Positions 17,438 through 27,408 are shown, counted from the first letter of the stretch. The stretch is DNA of 54,398 bases from Gammaproteobacteria bacterium (GCA_024638445.1 JAHEKH010000007.1:1-54398); one strand, 5' to 3'. Program-made: numbers and translations. The notes: generated by a model not told the origin, from the sequence alone.

Positions 17438-18844
17438 GTGCGACTCGCCATCGTCATCGTGTTGCTCGATGCCTGTGTTTTCCTGAGCACATGCACCGTG
17501 CCCCCAACCCTGCTCGACACGATTCGCGAGCGGGGCACCCTGCGCGTGGTGACGCGCAACAGCCCGACGACGTACTACCTTGCGGCCGAGGGTCCTGCCG
17601 GACCCGAGTACGATCTCGCCCTGGCCTTTGCCGACTATCTCGGGGTCGAGCTGGATATCTACACGCCGCCGACTTTCGACAACGTCATCCCCGACCTGCT
17701 GCTGTACCAGGCCGACCTCGCGGCTGCCGGCCTGACGGTCACCGAGGCCAGGCAACGCAGGCTGCGGTTTGCGGAGCCCTACCAGCATGTCACCCAGCGT
17801 GTCGTCTACCGCATGGGCACCCGGCGGCCCCGCACGCTGGAAGACCTGGTGGGCAAACGCATCGCCGTAGTCGCCGGCAGCAGCCACGCCGGCATCCTCC
17901 GGGACCTCAAGGCGAGCCTGCCCAACCTGTCCTGGGTGGAGGTTCCCGCCATCGACGGCGACGAGCTGATGTACTGGGTTGCCGAGCGTCGCTATGACCT
18001 GACGATCGTAGATTCGAACGAGTACGAGATCAGCCGTCGCTACCACCCGGAGATCCGCAGCGCCATGACGATCGGCGGTGAACTGCCAATCGCCTGGGCG
18101 TTGCGCAGCAACCCGATCGACGATTCGCTGTGGCGGGTGGCGCAGGCATTTTTCGACACGGGGCCCGGTCGCGAGCTCGTCGCGGGACTCGAGGAAAAAT
18201 ACTACGCCGATCGGCCGGATCTCGACTATGTCGGTACCCGCCGCTTCCTGCGTCACATCGGCACCCGGTTCGTGCCCTACCAGGAAATATTCGAGGCGGC
18301 AGCGGCGGAACAGGATCTCGACTGGCGGCTGCTGGCCGCGGTCGGTTACCAGGAATCCCACTGGGATCCTTCGGCGGTGTCACCGACCGGTGTGCGCGGC
18401 ATCATGATGCTGACCCAGGCGACGGCCCGGCAGCTGGGTATCGAAGATCGCGTCGACGTCGAGTCCAGCATCTTCGGCGGCGCCCGCTACCTGCGACGCA
18501 TGATCGGAAAGATTCCGGCGCGCATTCCTGAACCTGACCGCACCTACATGGCGCTGGCCGCCTACAACGTGGGTTTCGGTCACCTCGAAGACGCCCGGAT
18601 ACTGACACAGCGTCATGGCAAAGACGCGGACAGCTGGGACGATGTTCGCGAACACCTGCCGCTGCTGGCACAACGCAAGTACTTCAGCACCGTACGGTAC
18701 GGCTATGCGCGTGGCTGGGAACCGGTAATCTACGTCGACAATATTCGCAGCTACCGCGACCTGCTGGAATGGTATTTCTCGGATCGCAACCGTAATAACC
18801 GCATGTTGCTGGCCGAAGAGGAGCAATCCAAGCCCAGCGGCTAG
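17438..18844 (+). CDS. mltF: Membrane-bound lytic murein transglycosylase F
   Basis: A 468-residue two-domain protein. An N-terminal export signal (about 1-19) ends in LSTC, a near-lipobox. A periplasmic amino-acid-binding-protein-like regulatory domain spans about 30-265 (GTLRVVTRNSPTTYY, YDLALAFADYLG, DLTIVDSNEYEI). An SLT goose-type lysozyme domain follows at about 280-420, with the catalytic glutamate in GYQESHWDPSAVSPTGVRGIMMLT (Glu about 306) and AAYNVGFGHLEDA. It cleaves peptidoglycan non-hydrolytically to 1,6-anhydro-muropeptides at the outer membrane. The start is GTG with GGGAGG upstream. It is divergent from the purL side and followed convergently by the DUF695 gene with a 4-bp stop overlap. 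The E. coli arrangement purL / mltF / tadA is recognisable. Confidence 0.93.
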   Translation: MRLAIVIVLLDACVFLSTCTVPPTLLDTIRERGTLRVVTRNSPTTYYLAAEGPAGPEYDLALAFADYLGVELDIYTPPTFDNVIPDLLLYQADLAAAGLTVTEARQRRLRFAEPYQHVTQRVVYRMGTRRPRTLEDLVGKRIAVVAGSSHAGILRDLKASLPNLSWVEVPAIDGDELMYWVAERRYDLTIVDSNEYEISRRYHPEIRSAMTIGGELPIAWALRSNPIDDSLWRVAQAFFDTGPGRELVAGLEEKYYADRPDLDYVGTRRFLRHIGTRFVPYQEIFEAAAAEQDLDWRLLAAVGYQESHWDPSAVSPTGVRGIMMLTQATARQLGIEDRVDVESSIFGGARYLRRMIGKIPARIPEPDRTYMALAAYNVGFGHLEDARILTQRHGKDADSWDDVREHLPLLAQRKYFSTVRYGYARGWEPVIYVDNIRSYRDLLEWYFSDRNRNNRMLLAEEEQSKPSG

Positions 18845-19578
18845 CCCTTTTCGACGCTCGATTCCCAGCCGTCGTATTCGCCGTTCAGTTCGCGGGCGCG
18901 CCGCTCCGAGCGGATCGTGTAAGTGGTTATGTCGGCCAGCCGGACGGTGCCAATGTGGTGGTATCGCACCCGCCAGCGGTCATCGTCCTGATCGACCTGC
19001 GCCCCCGAAAAACCGGACCCGCCGGCCCACCGTGCAAAGGCATCGGCCTCATCCCCGGTAGCGAAATACGCCCAGTGGTCGATGCGTCGGTCGACCCTGG
19101 CATCGTCCCCGGCCTCGCGCAGGCGGGACAGTGTTTCGAGATCGCGAACAACCACCCAGTCGTCCGGCGTCGGGTAGAGCTCGTCGTGGTAGCGCCGGTG
19201 GCCGGGGTCAGACTGGTAGAGGTACTTCAGCGTGTAGCCGTGCGTCTCGCCCAGCTCACGCAACCGCAGCTCCACTGCAGCGCCGGGCGCACTGGCGTAA
19301 TAGTAAAAATAGCGACACCCGTCGTGGGTCAGGCGGCCGACAAACACCCCGCCCATCGCGGCGACGTAATCCTCCAGCGCCCTGTCCAGCTCGAGCAGCG
19401 CCGGAAACTCCTCGCTGCCTGGCATGCCGTCACTGGTCGGCTCCTTCAGCGCCACCCGGACTTTCAGGACATGATCACGGTTATCGCTTTCCGCCCGCTG
19501 CGCGTGGCTCGCGTTGAACGAAATCCAGGCCGTGCGATCCTCGATGTTGGCTGCGTAGATGTGCCATTGGTCGCTCAC
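18841..19578 (-). CDS. DUF695 and RraB-like two-domain protein
   Basis: A 245-residue soluble protein. The first half (about 1-140) has the DUF695 pattern, WHIYAANIEDRTAWISFN through FVGRLTHDGCRYFYYYA. The second half (about 145-245) resembles the RraB / ribonuclease E inhibitor-like fold: DRRIDHWAYFATGDEADAFARWA and the late HHIGTVRLADITTYTIRSE. Family knowledge: RraB-type domains can modulate RNase E, but for DUF695 fusions no function is proven. It is 13 bp after the tadA stop and may be the last gene of guaB-guaA-tadA. Assignment is by remembered pattern, so moderate. Confidence 0.7.
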   Translation of the reverse strand: MSDQWHIYAANIEDRTAWISFNASHAQRAESDNRDHVLKVRVALKEPTSDGMPGSEEFPALLELDRALEDYVAAMGGVFVGRLTHDGCRYFYYYASAPGAAVELRLRELGETHGYTLKYLYQSDPGHRRYHDELYPTPDDWVVVRDLETLSRLREAGDDARVDRRIDHWAYFATGDEADAFARWAGGSGFSGAQVDQDDDRWRVRYHHIGTVRLADITTYTIRSERRARELNGEYDGWESSVEKG

Positions 19579-19591
19579 CCGGGCAGTGCGA

Positions 19592-20053
19592 CTACCGGCG
19601 GCGGGCGGCGAAAAAATCGCGCAGCAGGCTACCGCACGCGTCGCTCATCAGGCCGCCCGCGACGTCGATCCGGTGGTTGAGCGCCTCTGTCCCGGTAACG
19701 TCCAGCACCCCGCCGCAGGCGCCCGATTTCGGGTCCGGCGCGCCGTACACGAGGCGCTCGATGCGGGCATGGATCATCGCGCCGGCACACATGGCGCAGG
19801 GCTCCAGTGTGACGTAGAGGGTGCTGCCCAGCAGCCGGTAGCCCTGCTGTGCCTTGCCGGCGTCACGCAGCGCAATGATCTCCGCATGTGCGGTCGGGTC
19901 GTGCTCGCTGATTGGCCGGTTCCAGCCCTCGCCGATCACCTTGTTTTCGAAAACGACGATCGCGCCCACCGGGACTTCGCCCGCCTGTGCGGCGCGGCGC
20001 GCCAGCAACAGCGCGTACTCCATCCAGCGCTGGTCGTCGGGCGTAAACGCCAT
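19592..20053 (-). CDS. tadA: tRNA-specific adenosine deaminase TadA
   Basis: Zinc deaminase that converts A34 to inosine in tRNA-Arg(ACG), allowing decoding of CGU/CGC/CGA. Catalytic motifs are HAE at about 56-58 (Glu proton shuttle) and PCAMC at about 85-89 (two zinc Cys). The 153-residue length is normal. The ORF track starts at GTG 20062, but ATG 20053 overlaps the guaA stop as TGATG, and the product then starts [11 protein letters not shown], as expected. It is the third gene of guaB-guaA-tadA. Confidence 0.95.
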   Translation of the reverse strand: MAFTPDDQRWMEYALLLARRAAQAGEVPVGAIVVFENKVIGEGWNRPISEHDPTAHAEIIALRDAGKAQQGYRLLGSTLYVTLEPCAMCAGAMIHARIERLVYGAPDPKSGACGGVLDVTGTEALNHRIDVAGGLMSDACGSLLRDFFAARRR

Positions 20054-21642
20054 CACTCCCACTCGATGGTGGCTGGCGGTTTACCGGAGATGTCGTAGGT
20101 GACGCGTGAGATACCGTCGATCTCGTTGATGATCCGGTTCGACACGTGACCGAGAAATTCATACGGCAGGTGCGCCCAGCGGGCGGTCATGAAATCGACC
20201 GTCTCCACCGCGCGCAACGCGATGACATAGTCGTACTTGCGGGCGTCGCCCATGACGGCAACCGACCGTACCGGCAGGAATACGGCGAAGGCCTGGCTGA
20301 CCTTGTCGTAGAGCCCGGCGGCCCGCAGCTCGGAAATGAAAATGTGATCGGCTTCGCGCAGCAGGTCAGCGTATTCCGGGCGCACCTCGCCGAGGATGCG
20401 CACCCCGAGACCCGGACCCGGGAAGGGGTGACGGTAGACCATGTCGTAGGGCAGCCCCAGCTCGAGGCCGATCTGGCGCACCTCGTCCTTGAACAGCTCG
20501 CGCAGCGGTTCTACGAGCGTCATTCGCATGTGTTCGGGAAGGCCACCAACATTGTGGTGCGACTTGATGACATGCGCCTTGCCGGTGCTGGCACCGGCCG
20601 ACTCGATGACATCGGGATAGATCGTGCCCTGCGCCAGGAAATCGATGCCCTCGAGCTTGCCGCCCTCTTCCTCGAATACGGCAATGAACTCGCGGCCGAT
20701 AATCTTGCGCTTGTCTTCCGGGTCCGCCACCCCCTCGAGCGCCGAGAGAAAGCGTTCGGCTGCGTCGACCCGGATGACCCGCACACCCATGTGCTCGCCA
20801 AAGGTAGCCATGACCTCGTCGCCCTCGTTGTGCCGCAACAGGCCCGTGTCGACAAACACGCAGGTCAGCTGATTACCGATCGCCCGGTGCAGCAATGCCG
20901 CAACGACCGAAGAATCGACGCCGCCGGACAGGCCCAGCAGCACCCGGCCGTCGCCGACCGTTTTGCGGACCGTGGCAATGGCATCGTCAATGATGTTGCC
21001 GGCCTTCCAGAGACCCTGGCAACCGCAGATATCGCGCACGAAACGGTGCAGGATGCGCTTGCCCTGGTGAGTGTGCGTTACTTCGGGGTGAAACTGCAGC
21101 GCGTAAAAGTTCCGGCCCTGGTCCGCCATACCCGCCAGCGGAGCGCTGTCGGTCGCAGCGATGACCTCGAACCCGGGTGGCAGCGCTTCGACGCGGTCGC
21201 CATGACTCATCCAGACGTCGAGCTGGGGCTCGCCGTGCTCGTCGGCATGATCTTCGATACCCTCGAGCAGGCTGCTGCCGCCGACCACCTGCACCCGGGC
21301 GTAGCCAAACTCCCTGCGGGTCGAGGTTGCCACTTCGCCGCCGAGCTGCGCCGCCATGGTCTGAAAGCCGTAGCAGATGCCCAGCACCGGCACACCCAGT
21401 TCGAAAACGATGTCGGGCGCCCGCGGGGGTGTATCCAGCGTCACCGACTCGGGGCCACCTGACAGGATGATCCCGCGGGGATCGAACTCGCGCACCCGGG
21501 AGTCGGCAATATCCCAGGGCAATATCTCGCAATAAACATCCAGCTCACGAACCCGGCGCGCGATCAGCTGGGTGTACTGGGAACCAAAATCCAGGACGAG
21601 GATGCGCTCGGCATGGATATCCGGCGCTTTATCGTGGTTCAT
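20053..21642 (-). CDS. guaA: GMP synthase (glutamine-hydrolysing)
   Basis: A 529-residue enzyme making GMP from XMP, ATP and glutamine. The N-terminal class I glutaminase domain (about 12-205) shows the nucleophile Cys in [10 protein letters not shown] (about Cys90) and the catalytic HPE in [10 protein letters not shown]. The ATP pyrophosphatase P-loop is [14 protein letters not shown]. The C-terminal dimerisation domain ends in the conserved [11 protein letters not shown]. The ATG overlaps the guaB stop by one base (TGATG), so translation is probably coupled. Confidence 0.97.
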   Translation of the reverse strand: MNHDKAPDIHAERILVLDFGSQYTQLIARRVRELDVYCEILPWDIADSRVREFDPRGIILSGGPESVTLDTPPRAPDIVFELGVPVLGICYGFQTMAAQLGGEVATSTRREFGYARVQVVGGSSLLEGIEDHADEHGEPQLDVWMSHGDRVEALPPGFEVIAATDSAPLAGMADQGRNFYALQFHPEVTHTHQGKRILHRFVRDICGCQGLWKAGNIIDDAIATVRKTVGDGRVLLGLSGGVDSSVVAALLHRAIGNQLTCVFVDTGLLRHNEGDEVMATFGEHMGVRVIRVDAAERFLSALEGVADPEDKRKIIGREFIAVFEEEGGKLEGIDFLAQGTIYPDVIESAGASTGKAHVIKSHHNVGGLPEHMRMTLVEPLRELFKDEVRQIGLELGLPYDMVYRHPFPGPGLGVRILGEVRPEYADLLREADHIFISELRAAGLYDKVSQAFAVFLPVRSVAVMGDARKYDYVIALRAVETVDFMTARWAHLPYEFLGHVSNRIINEIDGISRVTYDISGKPPATIEWE

Positions 21643-23117
21643 CAGTCGCGTTGCCTGAGTCGGTAATTGGGTGGTTCCTTGGTGATCGTTACGTCGTGCA
21701 CGTGACCTTCGACGAAGCCGGCCCCGGTGACACGCACGAAGACCGGGCGCTGGCGCATCGTCTCGATGTCGCCGCTGCCGGTATAACCCATCGAGCTGCG
21801 CAGTCCACCGGCCAGCTGGTGCACGATGTTGACCAGGCTGCCCTTGTAGGGCACCCGGCCCTCGATGCCTTCCGGCACGAGTTTTTCGACTTCGTCCGTC
21901 GGGTCCTGGAAATAGCGATCGGCCGAACCCTGGCGTTGCGCCATCGCACCCAGCGAACCCATGCCGCGATACGTCTTGTAGGAACGACCCTGGTAAAGCT
22001 CGACCTCGCCGGGCGATTCCTCGGTTCCGGCAAAAAGGCCGCCGATCATGATGCTGTGCGCGCCTGCCGCGATAGCCTTGGCGATATCCCCGGAAAAACG
22101 GATCCCACCGTCAGCGATCAGCTTGACGTCAGTGCCCTCGAGCGCCTCGGCGACATTGGAGATTGCTGTGATTTGCGGCATGCCGACACCGGCGACTACC
22201 CGCGTGGTGCAAATCGACCCGGGCCCGATACCGACCTTGACTGCATCGGCGCCCGCCTCGACCAGGGCTTTGGCCGCCTCGGCGGTGACGATGTTGCCGC
22301 CGATCAGCGCCAGCTCCGGCCAGGCTTCCCGCACCGCTCGCACGGTTTGCAATACACCGGCGCTATGCCCGTGAGACGTATCCACGACCACGACATCGAC
22401 ACCCGCATCGACCAGCGCACTCACGCGGTCGAGCGTGTCGGCACCGGTACCGACTGCAGCCCCGACCCGCAACGCACCACGCTCATCCTTGCAGGCGTTG
22501 GGAAAATCAGATGCCTTCTGGAAATCTTTCACGGTGATCATGCCGCGCAGCTGGTAGCCGTCACCGACCACGAGGACCTTCTCGATGCGATGCTTGTGCA
22601 GCAGCCTCAGTACTTCGTCTTTCGGTGCGTTCTCCGGCACGGTAACCAGTTTGTCCTGCGGCGTCATCACCGTCGTTACCGGGGCATCCAGCTGGGTTTC
22701 AAAACGCAGGTCACGGTGAGTGACGATGCCGACCACTTCCTCGCCATCGACGACCGGAACGCCGGAAATATTTTTTTCACGGGTCAAAGCGATCACGTCG
22801 CGGATGGTCAGGTCCGGCGTTACCGAAATCGGATCGGTAATGATTCCACTTTCGAACTTTTTCACCCGCCGGACTTCGCGGGCCTGTGATGCGGGCGTCA
22901 TGTTCTTATGAATGAAGCCCAGGCCACCCTCCTGCGCCAGGGTGATGGCCAGGCGGGATTCGGTGACTGTATCCATTGCCGCGGCGACCACCGGCAGCTG
23001 CAGCCGGATGTGGCCGGTCAGCTGGGTGCTCAGGTCGACTTCGCCCGGCAGAATTTCTGAATACGCCGGCTGCAGCAGGACGTCGTCGAAGGTCAGACCT
23101 TCCTGGGTAATTCGCAT
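21642..23117 (-). CDS. guaB: Inosine-5'-monophosphate dehydrogenase
   Basis: Oxidises IMP to XMP with NAD+, the first committed step toward GMP. The 491-residue protein has the usual (beta/alpha)8 barrel interrupted by a CBS pair (about 95-205; [40 protein letters not shown]). The catalytic Cys is in [16 protein letters not shown]. The ORF track adds 37 residues over the non-coding leader; the true start is [15 protein letters not shown] at ATG 23117, matching the family N terminus. A good promoter is present upstream (23156-23184). It is first in the guaB-guaA-tadA operon and divergent from xseA, as in E. coli. Confidence 0.97.
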   Translation of the reverse strand: MRITQEGLTFDDVLLQPAYSEILPGEVDLSTQLTGHIRLQLPVVAAAMDTVTESRLAITLAQEGGLGFIHKNMTPASQAREVRRVKKFESGIITDPISVTPDLTIRDVIALTREKNISGVPVVDGEEVVGIVTHRDLRFETQLDAPVTTVMTPQDKLVTVPENAPKDEVLRLLHKHRIEKVLVVGDGYQLRGMITVKDFQKASDFPNACKDERGALRVGAAVGTGADTLDRVSALVDAGVDVVVVDTSHGHSAGVLQTVRAVREAWPELALIGGNIVTAEAAKALVEAGADAVKVGIGPGSICTTRVVAGVGMPQITAISNVAEALEGTDVKLIADGGIRFSGDIAKAIAAGAHSIMIGGLFAGTEESPGEVELYQGRSYKTYRGMGSLGAMAQRQGSADRYFQDPTDEVEKLVPEGIEGRVPYKGSLVNIVHQLAGGLRSSMGYTGSGDIETMRQRPVFVRVTGAGFVEGHVHDVTITKEPPNYRLRQRD

Positions 23118-23155
23118 TTGATCGGTCTCGTCGGAAAGGCGGATGTTAACCGGCC

Positions 23156-23184
23156 ATTTTACGTACCCGGCATTTGGGGGTAAA
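23156..23184 (-). promoter_or_regulatory. Promoter of the guaB-guaA-tadA operon
   Basis: Minus strand TTTACC (23184-23179), 17 bp spacer, TAAAAT (23161-23156), matching 4 and 5 of 6 sigma-70 bases. The predicted start lies about 32 bases before the guaB ATG. No PurR- or DnaA-box-like sequence was recognised nearby. Confidence 0.55.
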
Positions 23185-23228
23185 CCGGACGTCACCTTGC
23201 CGGGCCGCCGCCGCGGGTGGCAGTGCAT

Positions 23229-23251
23229 CCTGGCGACCGCAGGTCGCCAGG
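23229..23251. repeat. Perfect 10-bp inverted repeat in the guaB-xseA divergent region
   Basis: CCTGGCGACC-GCA-GGTCGCCAGG is an exact 10-bp dyad with a 3-base centre. It lies upstream of the guaB -35 element and about 57 bp before the xseA start, which is a reasonable place for a regulator site for either gene. There is no U tract on either strand, so a terminator is unlikely. Confidence 0.5.
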
Positions 23252-23307
23252 CCGCGTGGGAAAATGCGCGGAAACGCGCACCGGGCCGGGTGCGGGTATC
23301 ATAGGGT

Positions 23308-24690
23308 ATGCCCGACAGTCCTCAGCTCAGCCTCGTACCCGAACGCGATGTGTACACGGTGGCCCGCCTCAACCAGGAGGTGCGCCGGCGGCTGGAATCC
23401 GGCTTTGGTGCGCTCTGGGTCGAGGGGGAGCTGTCCAACCTGCGGCGACCGGGTTCCGGGCATCTCTATTTCACGCTCAAAGACGACCGCGCCCAGGTGA
23501 AGTGCGCGATGTTTGCCGGCCGCAACAGGCTGCTGGACTTCCGGCCCGGCGACGGTACCCAGGTGCTGGTACGCGCGAAGCTTTCCGTTTACGAACCCCG
23601 CGGCGATTACCAGCTCATCGTCGAACACATGGAGGAAGCCGGCGAAGGCGCGCTGCGCCGGGCTTTCGAAGCCCTGAAGAAAAAACTCGCGGCAGAAGGC
23701 CTGTTCGCCGAAGAACGCAAGAGACCGCTACCCGGGCTTCCGCAACGAATCGGCGTCATTACGTCGGCCAGCGGTGCGGCGTTACGTGACGTGCTCAAGG
23801 TTTTGCGTCGCCGGTTTCCGGCAGTGCCCGTACTGGTTTACCCGGTATCGGTGCAGGGGGAGTTCGCGGTTGGCGAAATCGTCGCGGCGCTGAAACTGGC
23901 GCAGGAACGCGCCGACTGCGACGTGCTGCTGCTGACCCGTGGCGGTGGCTCGCTCGAAGACCTGCAGGCGTTCAACGAGGAACGGGTCGCCCGTGCCGTG
24001 GCCGACTGCGCCATACCGCTCGTTTGCGGTGTCGGTCACGAGATCGATGTCACGATCGCCGATTTCGTTGCCGACCGGCGTGCCCCCACGCCCTCGGCGG
24101 CCGCCGAGATCCTGGTTCCGGACCGGCGCGAGTGGCTGCGCGGACTGGCGGCTACCGCCAACCGGCTGGTCGGCACCGTGAAACAGGCGCTCGGCCAGGC
24201 CGCGTTGCAGCTGGGCTTCGTAACGAAACGACTCGAACAGCAGCACCCCGGGCAACGTCTGCGCCAGCAAAACCAGCGTCTCGACGAACTCGAGCTGCGG
24301 CTTGCCGCGCACCTGCGGCACCGGCTCGACAACGCGGCTGGCCGGCTCGCCGAGGCCCGGGCCCACCTGCACCGGGTTTCGCCGGCACAGCGGATCGGTC
24401 GAACGGCTGACCGCGTCGACGTGGCCAGCCGGCGCCTCGCGGGCGCAACGAGCCGAATCGTTGATCAGTTTCGCAACCGGCTCCTGGTTGCGGCACGGGC
24501 TCTCGATGCCGTCAGTCCGCTGGCGACGCTCGATCGCGGCTATGCCATCGTGAGCCGGGTCGATGGCGATGACCGGACAATAATCCAGGATGCCACTGCG
24601 CTCTCGCCCGGCGAGCGTATCGAGGCCCGCCTCGCCCGCGGAATCGTGCTGGCTGATGTCACGGGCACCAGGAAGGAAAACGATTCATGA
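23308..24690 (+). CDS. xseA: Exodeoxyribonuclease VII large subunit
   Basis: A 460-residue catalytic subunit of ExoVII, which degrades single-stranded DNA from both ends and acts in mismatch repair and DNA damage processing. The N-terminal OB-fold domain (about 8-110) is seen as [29 protein letters not shown] and [19 protein letters not shown]. The catalytic core contains the conserved [15 protein letters not shown] and [28 protein letters not shown] long coiled-coil region follows, and the C-terminal DRGYAIV segment closes the protein. The small subunit XseB is not in the window. Its end overlaps the M23 peptidase gene as ATGA. A TATCAT element five bases before the ATG suggests a very short leader, but no -35 match is convincing. 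Confidence 0.96.
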   Translation: MPDSPQLSLVPERDVYTVARLNQEVRRRLESGFGALWVEGELSNLRRPGSGHLYFTLKDDRAQVKCAMFAGRNRLLDFRPGDGTQVLVRAKLSVYEPRGDYQLIVEHMEEAGEGALRRAFEALKKKLAAEGLFAEERKRPLPGLPQRIGVITSASGAALRDVLKVLRRRFPAVPVLVYPVSVQGEFAVGEIVAALKLAQERADCDVLLLTRGGGSLEDLQAFNEERVARAVADCAIPLVCGVGHEIDVTIADFVADRRAPTPSAAAEILVPDRREWLRGLAATANRLVGTVKQALGQAALQLGFVTKRLEQQHPGQRLRQQNQRLDELELRLAAHLRHRLDNAAGRLAEARAHLHRVSPAQRIGRTADRVDVASRRLAGATSRIVDQFRNRLLVAARALDAVSPLATLDRGYAIVSRVDGDDRTIIQDATALSPGERIEARLARGIVLADVTGTRKENDS

Positions 24691-25505
24691 GACTACTCAT
24701 CATCCTGCTGTGTTTCGCTGTTGAGACAGCTTTCGCGGTGCCACGCCACTTGCCGGTTCCCGGCGGCGTTGCCGTGCTGGACGTCCCCATGCTCGACGGC
24801 GCCGCACCGGTTGCGACCTACGACGGCCGGCGCGTGCTGGTGATGGAGGACGGCGACCGCTGCGTCGCGGTCGTCGGTATTACGCTGGCGACCAGGCCCG
24901 GGGAAAAGTCCCTGGAACTCGAAGGCGTAAACGGCAGCCGGGCACGACTGAATTTCACCGTCGGGCCGAAGGACTATGAAACTCAGCGACTGACTATCAC
25001 CAACAAGCGCAAGGTCGACCCCAATGCTGAAGACCTGGAGCGTATCGGCAAGGAACGCAAACGCATCAGCGCGGCGCTGGAGCGATGGTCCGATGCCCCG
25101 CCGGCCGAGACCACGCTGCTGCGGCCGCTGGACGGCCCGCAGAGCAGTCCTTTCGGCCTGCGCCGTTTCTACAACGACCAGCCACGCCGGCCGCACAGCG
25201 GCCAGGATATCGCTGCCGACACCGGCACACCGATCATGGCTGCCGGCTCCGGCGTCGTGAGCGAGGCCGGCGATTTCTTTTTTAACGGCAACACGGTTTT
25301 CATTGACCACGGGCAGGGCCTGGTCACGATGTATTGCCACATGAGCGAGATCCTCGTCGAACCCGGGCAGCCCGTGCGCCAGGGCGAAACCATCGGCCTG
25401 GTCGGTGCCACGGGCCGTGTGACCGGTCCGCACCTGCACTGGTCGGTGACGCTCAACGATGCCCGCGTCGACCCCGTGCTTTTCCTGCCACCCGCGACGG
25501 AGTGA
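24687..25505 (+). CDS. M23 family (LytM-type) metallopeptidase
   Basis: A 272-residue exported protein with an N-terminal signal peptide ([17 protein letters not shown]). About 18-120 is a beta-rich N-terminal domain, and about 145-270 the LytM/M23 endopeptidase domain. Zinc ligands are all present: His and Asp of HSGQDIAADTGTPI and the HLHW motif in GPHLHWSVTLN, with an upstream catalytic His in MYCHMSEI. An intact active site implies a true peptidoglycan endopeptidase rather than an EnvC-like activator. The fit to the stand-alone LytM group with a DUF-type N domain is an inference. Co-translated with xseA by a 4-bp overlap and convergent with the MetX-like gene. Confidence 0.9.
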   Translation: MRLLIILLCFAVETAFAVPRHLPVPGGVAVLDVPMLDGAAPVATYDGRRVLVMEDGDRCVAVVGITLATRPGEKSLELEGVNGSRARLNFTVGPKDYETQRLTITNKRKVDPNAEDLERIGKERKRISAALERWSDAPPAETTLLRPLDGPQSSPFGLRRFYNDQPRRPHSGQDIAADTGTPIMAAGSGVVSEAGDFFFNGNTVFIDHGQGLVTMYCHMSEILVEPGQPVRQGETIGLVGATGRVTGPHLHWSVTLNDARVDPVLFLPPATE

Positions 25506-25547
25506 CCGGCGATGATCGGCAGCATCGTCGTCCACTGACGCGGCAGA

Positions 25548-26642
25548 TTACCCCCGCAGGAAGCGGCTCACGACGGGTCGAAAGCGGTCCATGTCCACCA
25601 GGAAGGAATCGTGTCCCTGGAGAGACGGTAACGCCTCGAACTCAACCTCGCGTCCGGGCGCCTGCAGCAGCCCGGCAAGTTCGCGCTGTTGCTCGAGCGG
25701 AAAAAGAATGTCGGTTTCGACGCCAATGACCAGCGCCCGGTCCAGCTGCAGACAGTCGGCAGCCGCGTCCAGGCAACCCCCGTGATCGGCGAGGTCAAAC
25801 AGGTCCATCGCGCGCGACAGGTACAAATAACAGTTTGCGTCGAATGATCCAATGAACTTGCGTGCATGGTGCTCGAGGTACGACTCGATCTCGAACTCGA
25901 TGCCAAAGGGGTGATCGGGAACGGGCTCATCGGCGGAAGCGCGCTCACGGCCAAATCGCTGCTTCCACTCCAGCGCGGAGCGATAGCTGATCATGCCGAG
26001 CTTGCGCGCGAGATGCATTCCCGCATCCGCACCATGACCTTCATAATTGCCGTTATCCCAGGCCGGATCGAAGCGAATGATTTCACGCTGCAGTGAACGC
26101 ATCGCGATAGCAAACGGTAACGCACGCGCTGCGCTGGATATCAGCACGACGCTCGCGGTGCGTTCGGGGTGCATGCAGGCAAAGGCGAGCGCGGTCATGC
26201 CGCCCATTGACGGCCCGATCACGCTGGCCAACCGGGAAATACCCAGCGCATCGACCACCGCGGCACCGCAGTCGGCGATGTCTTCGATCGACAGGATCGG
26301 AAAGCTCAGGCGATAACGCTTGCCCGTGCCCGGGTCCACGGAAGCCGGCCCGGTCGAGCCGAAGCAGCTGCCCAGGGAATTGACGCAGACGACAAAATAA
26401 TGATCGGTATCGATCGCGCGGCCGGGACCGATCATGTCCTCCCACCAGCCCGGCGAAGGATCGGTGCTGGCGGAGGCCGCGTGTGCAGACGGCGAGAGCC
26501 CGGTAAAAATAAGGATGGCGTTACTGCCATCACCGTTGAGCCGGCCCCAGTTTTCGTAGGCAATCTCGACGCCGTGCAGCTCGCCGCCACGATGCATCGC
26601 GAAAGGCTTGTCCAGGGTGATAATTCTGCGGTTGCCGGACAC
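25548..26642 (-). CDS. metX: MetX-family O-acyltransferase, probably serine O-succinyltransferase-like
   Basis: A 364-residue alpha/beta-hydrolase-fold acyltransferase. The nucleophile Ser is in VIGPSMGGMTAL (about 145); catalytic Asp and His are in GVETDILFP and LQGHDSFLVD. MetX proteins acylate L-homoserine (acetyl- or succinyl-CoA) for methionine synthesis. However, blocks such as GLSPSAHAASA, GWWEDMIGPGRAIDTD, YRSALEWKQRFGRER and CYLYLSRAMDLFDLA look to me like the Xanthomonas-type members reported as L-serine O-succinyltransferases, which feed cysteine synthesis. Specificity cannot be settled by eye. It starts at GTG 26642 with no strong ribosome binding site and is separated from the DUF937 gene by 136 bp that contain a strong hairpin. 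Confidence 0.8.
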   Translation of the reverse strand: MSGNRRIITLDKPFAMHRGGELHGVEIAYENWGRLNGDGSNAILIFTGLSPSAHAASASTDPSPGWWEDMIGPGRAIDTDHYFVVCVNSLGSCFGSTGPASVDPGTGKRYRLSFPILSIEDIADCGAAVVDALGISRLASVIGPSMGGMTALAFACMHPERTASVVLISSAARALPFAIAMRSLQREIIRFDPAWDNGNYEGHGADAGMHLARKLGMISYRSALEWKQRFGRERASADEPVPDHPFGIEFEIESYLEHHARKFIGSFDANCYLYLSRAMDLFDLADHGGCLDAAADCLQLDRALVIGVETDILFPLEQQRELAGLLQAPGREVEFEALPSLQGHDSFLVDMDRFRPVVSRFLRG

Positions 26643-26743
26643 GGGCTGACTCTATGGCGACGGGCGAACGATTGTACGCGGAGTCATGGGCCGGACGGAA
26701 CCCGGGCGAGGCGACCGCCCTGCCGGGATGTTCCATTAATAGA

Positions 26744-26769
26744 GATGGGGCGGCCGGGCCCGCCCCATC
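26744..26769 (-). terminator. Strong GC-rich hairpin between the DUF937 gene and the metX-like gene
   Basis: GATGGGGCGG and CCGCCCCATC form a perfect 10-bp stem with a 6-base loop just after the DUF937 stop codon. On the minus strand it is followed by tctattaat, only moderately U-rich, so termination is plausible but not classical. Confidence 0.45.
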
Positions 26770-26778
26770 CCGGGATGG

Positions 26779-27408
26779 TCACCGCTTGTTGCGTTTGAAC
26801 AGCTTGCCGAGGATATCCATCATGCCGCTCTTGCGGGGCGGCGGCGGTGCCTGTGGCGTGGGTTGTGCCTGGGGCAGGCTGGATTCCAGCATCTTGCCCA
26901 GGATGGCACCGAAACCGCCGCCACCGGTGATAGCGTCGAGCGGGTTTCCGCCAGAGGGTATCGGGGCATCGGGCTGCTGGCCGAGACCGCCGGTACTGGC
27001 GGTCTTGCTGATCCCGCCCATCATGGCCGCGGCGATCATCGGCAACATCGACTTGAGTATCGACGGGTCGATGCCGGTCTGCTGTGCCGCCTGCGCGGCG
27101 ACCTGGCGGCTGCGGTCCTTGCTGCCGAGCAGGTGCCCGAGAATCCCGTTGCCGTCTTCGATACTGCCCGGGCTGGCGAGTTCTGACGGGTTATCGATGT
27201 ACCGGCTGTGGTTACCGCTCTTCACGGCGTTGAGCAGGTCCTCGAGACCGCCCTGTTTGGCAATATTGCCTTTCATACCCTCGGCCAGCGACGGCAGCAT
27301 CGATTGCACGGCCGCACCGGCCTGCCGCTCGTCGACGCCACAGCGGTCGGCCACCTGCTTCAGCAGACCACCGCCCTGGGCTTCGATCAGCATCTTGATC
27401 AGGTCCAT
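26779..27408 (-). CDS. DUF937 (YidB-like) protein
   Basis: A 209-residue protein starting MDLIKMLIEAQGGGLLKQVADRCGV at ATG 27408, with agggGaaac as a ribosome binding site; the ORF-track extension to 27459 is untranslated leader. The DUF937 domain (about 5-165) is helical with repeated LLxxMLPxIAxAMMGG-type segments (ILKSMLPMIAAAMMGGISK). The tail is proline-rich (PTPQAPPPP) and then strongly basic (LGKLFKRNKR). E. coli YidB belongs to the same family, whose function is unknown. It lies 132 bp downstream of der on the same strand. Confidence 0.75.
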   Translation of the reverse strand: MDLIKMLIEAQGGGLLKQVADRCGVDERQAGAAVQSMLPSLAEGMKGNIAKQGGLEDLLNAVKSGNHSRYIDNPSELASPGSIEDGNGILGHLLGSKDRSRQVAAQAAQQTGIDPSILKSMLPMIAAAMMGGISKTASTGGLGQQPDAPIPSGGNPLDAITGGGGFGAILGKMLESSLPQAQPTPQAPPPPRKSGMMDILGKLFKRNKR

